Source: Heliopora coerulea
Taxonomy: Eukaryota; Cnidaria; Anthozoa; Scleralcyonacea; Helioporidae
Direction: 5' to 3'
NCBI GenBank assembly: GCA_030142905.1
Contig: JASJOG010000068.1
Coordinates: 836,001-900,000, forward strand
Length of the DNA: 64,000 nt
How positions within the stretch are numbered: the stretch's first letter is position 1; each line of letters begins with the position of its first letter. This document shows, piece after piece, positions 27,265 through 39,200 of this stretch. The notes under the pieces are model-generated. The model searched no databases and was not told where the DNA came from. It saw nothing but the letters and a program-made list of their open reading frames with translations. Both the position numbers and the translations under genes were made by a program.

Positions 27265-30200
27265 CTGCAAGAAATTTCGGATGAAACTGAGCGCATTTTT
27301 ATATGGCCAGATTTTTTCTTTCACTTGGTTGATTTATGGGGATGACCATTAGTTACTCCAATCCACATTAACATTCTTCCTATTAGACGTTATCACGGTA
27401 TGAAGCATTATTTACCCTTGTAATACCCATAAATGTTATCTTAAATTAAAATTGATTGAGGGGAAACACATCAAACTATTTGTAAAACGATATTAACATT
27501 CTAGAAAGAGTGAAAAATCTTTCTGTGTTACCGTCTTTTTGTGACAGGCATTGATATCCATTTCCTACATATCCTGGTTTGCAAATGCACTTCCCATGGA
27601 CACATAACGCGTTATCTGGATCACATTTTGTACATTTATCAACTAAAAGATGTGCGCAAAACGTTAGTTCAAGCATAAACACATGTAGTTTCAAGAGAAG
27701 GTGAAGGCGAAGGAGTTGATGTATTTATAAAGAAAGGTAAGGGCACAAACGTAATAGGAGCCGGACCGTGAACGAGAGGCAAATCGAAGCAGTAGTAGAG
27801 GCAGGCGATGGAGCAGGAGCAAGAGGAGACGTTGAAGAAGAAGTAGGAGCACGAGATGTTGTAAAAGTAGGACGAAAACCTGGAGCAGAATGGGCAGAAA
27901 GATGAGGAGGATCAGGAGCGGAAGTAAGAACAGGAACGGCAGGTAGAGTAGGAATTGAAGCTGGAGATTGAGAAAAAGATGGAGTTGGAGCAGGCACAGG
28001 AAGTTAGAGAGTTGAAGAAGCAGAGGAGGAGCTACAACTAGAGTAGGAGGAGCTGGAGTAGAAGCACGAGGAGAAACTGCAGGAGATGGAGTAGGAGAAA
28101 GTGCAAGGAATGGAGCAGCAGCTTGAGGAGCTAGGTTAGATACAACAGCAATGTTGTAGGAGGAGCAAGAGATAGAAAAGGAGCTAGATTAAATACAAGG
28201 ACCAATGTTGTAGGTGGAATAAGAGGTTGAGAAGGAGCTAGATCAGATACAGGAGCAATGTTGTAGGTGGAGCAAGAGGTTGAGAAGAAGCTAGATTAGA
28301 TACAGGAGCAATGCTGTAGGAAAGCTGAAGCAGACAGGAGTAAGAGCAGAATTGGAAGTAAATGCTGAAAAAGAAGTTGGCATAAATACTGAAGCGGCGA
28401 CACAGCCACGGAAACAAGTCCAAATAATAGCATTCAAATTAAAAAAAAAATACTTTATAAGAATATCATACCTTGACAGTTTGGCCCAGTAAACCGCTGA
28501 TCACAGATGCAATCATAGTGTTCTCCAACAGTAATACAGCGTCCACCGTTACGACATGGATTGGGTAAACAAGGCACCTTACCTAGGTATAAACAGTAGA
28601 AAGCAATCAAGAAAGTACCATTATTTTCATGAAAATACATGTGAATCTTGGAATTAAATTCGAGTCAGTTCAAAATGGCTGCAAAGCTATTCACAAATGC
28701 CTACCTTCAACCTGACTTTACATGCCCAAAGAGTTACTTATCATTAATACTTTCGTGCACAGTATAAAATCACTGGTTCCTATTCCCAGATTTAACCTAA
28801 TGATGAACTTTATGTTCGAAAACGTTTGTATATAAACTTTTATCTTGTATTTTACCTTTTAATGTATTGTGTAGTTTAGCATTGTGGAGACATTTTGTTA
28901 CAGCTGGGTAAACCGACAACGGTTCTTTACAAACTTGGCCCAGCAAAAATATTCATGCAACATGCAAGTTTACTGCAGTCGTAATATGGTTTATTGGATT
29001 CCTACTTCATCAAGTTTCAACAAATTGCATATCCATGTGGATTTTATTTAAACAGTTGGTTGAACATATGCGAGCAAATACTCCGATAACATTAATTAGG
29101 GAAATGGACCAAAATGATATCATCAATTAGTTTAAAAAACCACTTCACAAATGTTATATTGGTTGGGCGTTCTTGTGAGTGCGTTACCTTCGTGGTCACA
29201 AAATGGAGGCTTAAATCCATCAGCAGAGCTGCAGACTGGTCTTCCGTTTACCAAATTGCAAGTACTCCCGCTCTTACAAGGGTTAGGCTCACAGTTGTCA
29301 TTTGAAGGCTGCAAAGAGACTGACAAAACGTAACAAAGATATCAGCAACTGAGCATATTGAAATATTTTCCTGCAAAACTAAGGATGCGGTAACAGGTCA
29401 GAGTTCCTTGCTTGCATAAGAAAGTTAACGCTTTAAACAAAATGTCCCCAATGCAGGTTGTAGGTCGGACATGTAGCCGTTACTCCCTCAGGAATGGAAC
29501 GATTGGGAAAATAATTCAGAGAAAACTTTGAGAAAGTTGAATGGTTCAACATGGACTTATTCGCGAGGTCGCCCCTTCGATGAAAATTAATAAAACGGAA
29601 GCGGACGTTTTGAGAGCCTTTGGATAATTCAGTGAAGTTGCTTCGGTCATAAAAATTGTTTTGCTTAAGTTTCCGTCATCAATGTGTTGCCACTTGCCAA
29701 ATTTAATATTCTTACATAGCAACAATAAACTTATCAAGGAAAGACGCAGGCGATTCCATTGATGACGTCTGTGATGTTCCATCACGCCAAGAACTATTAA
29801 GAACATCAAATAACCGTAACAGCAACAACTAAAACCATTCTCCAACTTCTACGTATACTGTTAACTAACAGTAAATTTGTTTTATCAGAGCTACACTTGT
29901 TACAGGTGAATATAGTTTTGTTGTTCATCTGTATTGTGTATAAAAATTGAATTGTCAGTTCATGTCAATGGATGGTCGCCTAGTGTATTCTAGCCGTCAT
30001 GGTTATTTTAGGGCCCATTTACACCATACAACTCTCGTGTACGGTTTATTTTGATGCATCCGATTCAGTCAAAAGCGCCATCGGGACCAATTGCAACATT
30101 CGCGAGCGAATCGCAAGCAGGAATTGCGCTTTTATGACATAATCACATACGCCAAAGTGAAGAATCGTATACGACAGTCTTATCGTGTTGATAGACCTTT

Positions 30201-33200
30201 TGACAGGCAGTACTTTCATTAATTCTAATCGATTTATTTTGCTAAATGCATGATGTCATTTATGTTGAAGTACAAATAAAGTAGTCATTTCATTTTTTCA
30301 TTACTAGTGCATGAGGAATGTGTTACAAACCATCGCAACGCTTGCCGGTCCAACCTTCTTTGCAAGCGCACATCCAGTTAGTAGAGGACAACGTGATACA
30401 TGTACCTCCATTTTGGCATGGATTTGGATAACATGAAGTCGCTATGGGGAAAATAACAAGGATCGATTTTGGAAATTGGAAAGAGCCAATTTTAGGCTGG
30501 AATGTAGCGTCTCTTTAGGTCTAATATTTGGGGTTTTCTTCGAAATATACGCATAAACATGCTGAACCATAGACCACCAGAACGAGGTCAAAGGATGGAT
30601 GTAAGACAAACAGACAGAGAGTAAGACAGAGAGTAAGGTAGACAGAAGAACAGAGACAGACAGAAGAACAGATGCAGAAAATAGACAGATATATGAAGTG
30701 AAGGGCAGATAGAGAGATGAACGGAGGGACGGACAAGCAGATTGACAGACATAAGTTTCATGATTTTCCTCTTATTATAAATATGTAACTTGAGTGATGA
30801 TTAGAAATAGAACAATGGTATCCCTCTTTAATATCCAATGTTTTAACTGCTTGAAAATAATGAAGAACTTTACCTGCTCTGCCGTGGATATGCTTATCAT
30901 GCTCAACACAGACTTCGTGGTCATAGTCATGCAAGTAACCTGGAGGACACACACAGACTCCCTCCGGATTGTCACAAGTTAGGTTCCTTTCAGAGAGATC
31001 ATGAGCATTTGTTGGGCAACTGCAAGCTAGAGATGGAAAACAGACAATGCGGCAATGGAAACGGTATTCTTTTGTAAATAAGATATCTCTATTTTCCCAG
31101 ATGATTCGAGAGTCAGCTATTTTCTGGACCAATAAGCACGAATAATTAACTTCATTCGGACCTGAACGCCAATTTAGAGATGAGGCATAAGCCTATGCAC
31201 GATTACTTTCCGTAAATTGTAGTGCAGGAAGTAGCTGCTGTAGGTAGTTAAGATGTCCATTCTCATTTGTGTAAGCAATCTGATGTTAGAATTATATTTA
31301 TTTTTATTTTATAATAGAATTACCGGCGTTCTAATCATTCGGTTTAATAAAAAACACGTGAAGACATCAGAAAGCTAAATAAACAGGAAGATAAGCAAGC
31401 TGAGAAAACAAAACAGATCAATGAATCCCTCAGCAACGAGGACATTATTATAAGTGGTAGCTACAGCGTTTTAGTTGAACTTACCGCAGTCGGGAGGCCT
31501 AAAACGGATACCTCTGCAAACACAATACCAGCTTTTACTATCTTCGGACATTTTGCATGTTCCACCGTTTAGACATGGCTGGCTGATACATAAACTGGTT
31601 GAACCTAAATGTTACAGATATTCGTGGATTATCATGTCTCATACGACATATTCAGGACCACAACACGACAATGATAGCTTGAGCCAATCAAATCAAGAAG
31701 AATTAACTTCTTACTCCTTAGGTTTCGTAACTAGTTTCGAGTCAAGCCAGTCAGTCACACCTAACATGAAGTGACTTTTGAGGAGCGAAATTGCACTTAA
31801 ATCACGCCTCAGAATTCAAATACTATTTTGCATTGATTGGATTTACGTAATCCCAGTTACAAGCCTGTATAAGTGGCTGATGCGTAAGGGCATAAAGATA
31901 CTTCACAATAACTTGACAACCTGAGTTACACCGTATTTCTGCATGCCCGTACAGCGAGTCGAAGTATACAAATATGCGGGAAATTTCCATCTGTACCGTA
32001 TAATAAATTGTCTTATAATAATTTTCCTACAACAACAAACCTAAAGCTCTTTTAACGTCAAATTTATCTTGCTGTAAAGTTACACATTTCTTACCTTCTG
32101 AGCAATCTTTTCCTTTCCATTCTGTGATACATATGCAGCGGTAATCGTCTCCTTGCTCAATGCACGTTCCGCCATTTTTGCAAGGGTTGATGGAGCAGGG
32201 GTTCTTATCTGTAAAGTAAAAAGTAACGTCATTGGTAAATTTGCTTCGATTTGTTCACAGTTAAGAAGAACTAACTCATCTCATCTGACATTTTTGTTCA
32301 ACCATTCAAGGTTTCGCCTTCAAAGACCATGAGTGAAACTTCTGCAACGTTTCTTTCTTGGTCAATGATTTAAATTTTTGTTCAAAGGGTCACGCTGAGC
32401 AGCAGGCAGTTTGATATCGAGCAGATGCAACCTCTGCCAACTACCAACAATTTGTTATTTTTCTCCCGTTTTCAATAAGTTTCTAAATTAGTAACTTAAT
32501 TTTTAGATAAATAATTGTTGCATCTGGAATAAGTCAATGCTAGCAACCAAAAACGTTTCAGCATCCTTAAAAAACATTTAATGTGTTTAAATGTATGGTT
32601 TATTTGTTCGAAAAATATATCGCTTTCCTCGATAATAGAAAGAATAAAATATGTGTCAATTACCGTGGCAAGTTTTCCCTTTAAAACCATGTACGCACTT
32701 GCATTCAAACGTGTTCTTATCGGATTGACAGAGACCACCATTTTCACAAGGATTAGGAACACATAGGTCTGGAATCTCTAGATGAATGGATAAGAGTTTA
32801 GAGGTAAGATTTCTGGCAAAATATTCAACCTCCATAGTTGTACGTTTAAAGTAATGAGTTGGTAAGGTAATTTTGCGTGAAATGAGATAACGACAAAAGG
32901 AAGCCCATGGATGGGACACTAGACCACAAAGCAAGAGGATGTTTCAGAGTATCTTCATACTTTCGCAATCGTGACCATCTCCTTGATAACCTTCGATGCA
33001 TGTACACTTTACTCCGTCAAGACACCGGGCATTTGTGTCGCAGTGGTCACACTTCTTATCTTTATAAAAATAATAAAAAATGGTATGAAAACTACACAAC
33101 AAACACATCCTGATATTGATTTTGATGGGGTGGCCTCGCGATTGATTCCTTGGAAGTTTAGTAGCCCAGAAAAAAACACGCTTAACTTAATCGTTTATTT

Positions 33201-36200
33201 CAGAATCATCCTCATTGACATACATTAACAGAAATTTTTCATGATAATGTGGACAAGATTTATCATGAAAAATTGCTGTTAATAGTTTATTTCTAGCCTT
33301 TCAACATGTTGACTTATTCAGGCCTTCATCGACGCAAATTCAAACAGCTTGTTTGATATGGCTTATAATTATAAGAAGAACCGACAAGTGGTCGGCATTT
33401 GCTATGATGAAGATATGCTTTAGTAAGACAAAGACACAAGCACTATTAATTTTCTGCGTTTTCACAGGCTCTTATCGACTGCAAGATGATCTAGTGTAAA
33501 AAGTCCATTACCTTGGCAGTAAGTTCCAAAATATCCTTCGTAGCACTGACATATGAATCCAGCGGGTGGAAGATCGACTTGGTCAACGCTGGTGTAGGTG
33601 TCGTAACAAATACCATGCACACATAGACTTGGGTTGGATGCGCACGGGTTGGAAACTATAAAAGTGGAATGTGCTTCTTGTCACAAATATGATGGTCCAG
33701 CAGATAACTTTTAATAAAACCATGACAGAAACAATATAAAAAAAAAACGAACTTTATTGCTGACGTTTCGTTACTAAACAAGTAACATCTTCAGAGCGAA
33801 ATGAATAACAATAGTTGGATCGGGCTTAAGTAGCTGTTACAAAACTAGGTGGTGGTGATGGCATGGGAAAGGACTGTTAATGAGTATGGTGGAGAGAAAC
33901 GGAAGAGACAGAGCAATTATTAGAGGTGATGAAACGGAGCGGAGTAGAATAATTAAAAAAGTGTCAAAGGAAAAGATCTGATGTTAGCGTTAAGAGAGGG
34001 AGATTGTTATTCATTTCGCTCTGAAGATGTCACTTGTTTAGTAACGAAATGTCAGCAATAAAATTTGTTTTTTTTATATTATGTTTCCGTCATGGTTTTA
34101 TTAAAAGTTATCTGCTGGGCCATCATATTTGTGACAAGATTGCGTTTCCCGCCTGGTACTTCGATTGCCACGATTTTAAACAAGAGAATGTGTCCCTATC
34201 AGAGCGTACGTGTTCGGTGTGGGTGGATCACGTCCAAATGTATGGCTTCAGATGATTTGGTAACAATTTGACAGTTCAACTTTTTGTCACGATGTGGCAA
34301 ACGATTATATATGACAGTATCTGTATGTAAGTATTAAAATAACAAGCCTCGTTATTCCGATACGGACAAAAACAGCAATAAAATATTTTTCGGTGATAGT
34401 GTCACAATTCATTCCACGCCATATGTGACTCGGACTCGATCCTTCAAACTCAATTCCTCATCATTTTCCTTATGGCTTCAAGAACTTTTCCAGTGGAAAA
34501 TGACGTGTGAAAATGGAAACATTCTTTCGATCAAAGTAAAGGGACGCGCAGCCTGTTTTTTTAATTAGTGAAATACGAGCCCGAAGGTGGGCACAATGAG
34601 AAATGGTGGTGGAAACATGAGTCCGAAGTGGGGAGTTCGGGGATGCCGTGTCGATCTCGCCTAAGCCCTCAGCAATATTTCTATCACTTGATGGTAATAC
34701 AAAAAACTGTTTTTGATTTTCTTTGCGAAATAACCAGTATAGATGACAGAAACATTGCACCTTTTAATTTTCATCAAACTGTAAATTCTCCTTACTGTTC
34801 AGGAAGGTGTAAACGATGGCGAGAGCTTGTCATGATTCTGTCGAGTTACATAAAATAACACGCGACCTACGCACGCTCTGATTGGACGAGCCTCATTTTC
34901 TCTCAGAGTACGTAGACACACTGACGTCATCTTCATTTTGTATTAGAGTACAGAGACATGAATGACGTCAAGAAAACTCGAAAAAACCTTGGTGATTTTT
35001 ACACAAAAAACAAATAGAAAATAGCTTTCGTGTCTCAGTACTGTGATAGAACATTCGTGACAACATTTCAAGAGGAAAAATACCAGAAAACAGTAGGCTG
35101 TTTGTCCTGTTTTCACTAGGCATTTTTCCAGTTGAATTGACGTCATTCATGTTAATCACAAAACAGAGACACTCAAAGAATTTTTTACTTTAGTTAAAAA
35201 TATAATAGCCCAGCAAACAAGTTTAAATAAAGCCATCATGGAACCATATCTTTAAAAAGATTTTATTGACTAACGTTTCGTTACTTAACCAGTAACACCA
35301 TCAGAGTAATTATTTACAGAAGTTGAGAGGCTTAAATAGCTAACTGTTACAAAAATAGTAAGGAAAGAATGTCACAAAGGATCATCAAATCTCATTTGAT
35401 GATTTCGAAATCTTATCCTCTGGCTCAACTCAGTTTGACGTTCTTCTGCGAGAAAGTTTGTTAATTTCTAGAATGCAACCGTCTCTTAACGCTAATATTA
35501 GATGCTTTCCCTTAGCACTTTTTTAACGTAATTTCTTGAATTAAATTCTTCACACGTCTGATTCTTCACCACTCGACTATTCGCACTCCTTCCGCTAATT
35601 GTTCTTGCCGCTAATCCTTTGTGACATTCTTTCATCACTATTTTTGTAACAGTTAGCTATTTAAGCCTCTCAACTCCTGTAAATAATTACTCTGATGATG
35701 TTACTGGTTAAATAACGAAATGTTAGTCAATAAAATCTTTTTAAAGATATGGTTCCATGATGGCTTTATTTAAACTTGTTTGCTGGGCTATTATATTTTT
35801 AACTAAACTTCGTTTCCCACCTGACTCTTCAATCGCAACGAATTTTTTACTTGTTAAACAGAAATATGGCTTTCAGCAAATCGTCTCACACGTTCTCGAA
35901 ATGTTCTTTTTAAATCAATCGATGATTTCATTCAGATTTTTTATTGATAGTCAACAATTCTATGGTGCTCATACTTACTTTGGCACAGATCGCCTTTGTG
36001 GGTTTCCCGGCACTTACAGGCAGCAAACCACGTGATGGTGTCGTCACTTCGTGATGGATAACAAATTCCACCATTTTTACAAGGATTAGGTTCACAGACG
36101 TTTTCTGAATTGAATTGAAAAAATATAATTTTAACTGTTTTAATCTTGAGCGAATAGAATCATTATTTCTGCATCTTGACTGGCTGCAGCAGCGGACAGC

Positions 36201-39200
36201 ATCCCACGGCATTTGACCACTGTCAACGGAATTTCTACCAAAACTATTTTGACTTTTAACATTAGTTGTTTTCATCCATGTTTTTGTTTCGTATTTTTAA
36301 ATTTTCTTCGAGTGCAAGACATTTCAAAGAGGATCTTACAAAATAATGACGAAAAGCAACCTGACATTCTTTATTCTTCCTCGTTTCCTCCACTAACAAC
36401 TACCAAAGAATTTAACTTGACTTCTAGCTGTAAACTTTTTTTATTGCAACGCACAATAAAATACAAAAACAAAAAAAATATATCGTCGTTTAACGTTTTT
36501 GCTCGTTCAGTACAGAAAAATGTTTCCTTTCGCTACGAGTTCCGACCTTGAACCATTTTTGGAGACCTCGGGAAAATATTTTTCTATATGAACCTCCCAG
36601 CCGGTAAATGACATATATTTTTTATCCAAAACGTAGTTACTTAAAAGAAAACATTTAACAGTTTAACTTACCGATACAATAATGTCCTGTAAAACCAGCA
36701 GCGCACTGACATGGAGTGCTTGGTTTGTCTTCTTGACAGATACCACCATTACGACATTGGTTAGGGACGCATGTCTTGGGCACTAAAAAGTAACGATGAA
36801 TGATATATGTAGCAGATTCTGAGCTATTGAGAATTACACTAACTAACTGATAATGACATTAATAAGTCAAGCATCAATTTTGCTTTGTTCGACTCCATCA
36901 AATGAGAACAACTTGGGTTGTATTAGTGAATACCCAGCAACTGGTTTTAGCTGTTACAGTATTCCAGGCCTTGTAACTTGTCTAGTATACTCACTGGAAC
37001 CAAGACAAAATTACATAAAAAAAATAAAAATAAAAAATAAAATTTTTACGTTCAAATTGGCCATTGTGCCATTATGACATTTTCCCATGGTACAATGGCC
37101 AAGCCTAAAATGGACATTGTACTATATTACAGGGACACATTGGACTTTCTGAACCAAACAACTATTAATCTACAGTCAATTTTAAGCTTAATATAAGACT
37201 CCTCAGAATTTTCTAATTCGTCGAGATCATTTTCCCATGACATAATGACCAGTCTGAGGCTGAAAGTTGTTGTTTCATGGAGTCAAAATAAAAAAACCCT
37301 AATGTAAGTATTATGATGTGTGACGTATCGCGTATGACGCATAACGTATGACGTATAACGTATGACTTATGATGTATGATGTATGATGTATAGTTTCCCT
37401 AGTTATTATCAATATTCAGGATCCCGGTTCAGTCAATATTTCAGCCATTATGTCTATTTGGAGTTTGGATATTTGAAAATCGAACTATTCTCACTGAAAA
37501 CACTATAATCTAAACAACGAAAAAATCAGTTCTTGGGGTATATGCCATTATGTGGTTTTCCACCCATAAAAGAAGCCACGAGGTTACCTTGACAACGAGG
37601 TCCTTTAAACGCGGACGAGCAGGTACATGAAACATCCTGATTTACTTCGCGACACGTTCCTCCATTTCTGCACGGATTTGGGTGACAGTAATCCAGGTCT
37701 TCACAAATAAAATCGTAGAAGTAGTCAATGGAGATAAAGGGTTTGTTATAAAAATTAAAAACTAGAGAGAAACTAAAAATGTAGAAAAGAAAATATACAC
37801 AGCAAACAAACCTTGACAAAAACGACCCTTGAATCCTGAAGGACACGTACACCTGACAGCTGACGGTAGTTGAATACATGTCCCACCATTTTTGCATGGA
37901 TTTTTGTCGCACTTGTCCTCAGCTGCAATAAAAGTCAGAAGCACACCGATTGTCAAATCAAGCTAATTTATAACAAGAATATTCGCTCGTGATGTCTACA
38001 ACTTAAGTTGAACAATTGAATAATATTTCGACTGTTGCAACTTTCTAAAAAGACAAGCATTTAAAGTACAGTTAGTTTAGATGACGCCAAGCTTTCAATG
38101 AACAACTCCAAGTTTTATTCTAATAAATTCTGTTTATTTATAGTTTTCAATCACAAGAGATAATAGTCGACAAGTCCTTTCCACAATCTAATAATCATTT
38201 GTTGCATTTCCATCTCAGGGTTAAGGTGCTGACGCAATCATAAGACGTACCGTCGCAAGTGATTCCTTTGAATCCCTTTGCGCAGTCGCACTCAAAATGT
38301 GTCCCATGATCAGTGCATTCACCACTGTGTTCACATGGGTTGGGATAACATCTGTCCCTCTCTAATGTAACAAAATTGAGAAATCTGAATAATTATTTCA
38401 CCACTGAACAACTTCATAGCTGAACAAAATTAAACAGTAGTTTAGTTTCATGGTAAAAAGTCAAACCGACTATCGCACTTCACAAAAGATCTACCTTGAC
38501 AGTGCTTTCCTTTGTACGTCCTTCGACATAAGCATGCGTATCCACCTGAACTTTGAACAATGATACCACCATGCTGGCAAGGGTTCACTAAAATGAATGT
38601 TCAAAGATTGTATAAGCGATGCAATGAAAGGAATGCGTAAAAAAATTAACCCCTAGCGCCACAAAGATCTCTGGGAAAAGAAGTATATGTGGTTTCGTAT
38701 GCTGAGATTCAAGCTTCGCAAAGGCATCTTAGTAAAGCATATGATGCATTGTATGTAGTTTGTGTTTAGAGTAAACGAAGCAATAAACAATCTTGCTATA
38801 GTAATGACCGTTTCACATGCAGGGGTGGCGTCAGGAATTCTCGGACGCGGAGGCTAATGTTCCCAACAGGGGGGGCTGAACCAGAAGAACCAGGACTACG
38901 TCCCCATTTATAATTTCTCTATTTGAAGGTCCAAGACATCACGTTATTTGTTTCGCAAGAATAATCGCTACAACTGACTAGAAACAGTTTACTTTTAGAT
39001 TTGACATGAAGAAAAGAGTCTAGTATCTTTATTGGCTAAATTAAATACTCGGTTTGTACAACATATAAAGGTGTTATAAGTAAAAATTTCCCGACAAATT
39101 GTTAATTTTTCTCAAACAGGGGTGCTAAAGTTTCTCAACGAGAGGGTCGTAGGTCCCTCTGTCCCCTCGCCCTGCTGTTCACACGCATATTGACCTCACC

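Noticed and set aside
27158..27352. Plus-strand 64-residue ORF beginning MKAQALVAV
   Set aside because: Antisense shadow of gene A E17; the minus strand has the EGF cysteines and splice sites.
27725..27997. 90-residue Pro/Ser/Thr-rich minus-strand ORF
   Set aside because: A product of the purine-rich intronic tract of gene A; it has no splice-site support or conservation among the paralogues.
34034..36035. Plus-strand ORFs sharing a CWAIIF-like peptide (34,034-34,271 and 35,757-36,035), possible transposase remnant
   Set aside because: The similarity comes from the homologous foldback DNA and its right flank. The frames are short and run into unrelated sequence or gene A E6, with no domain recognised.
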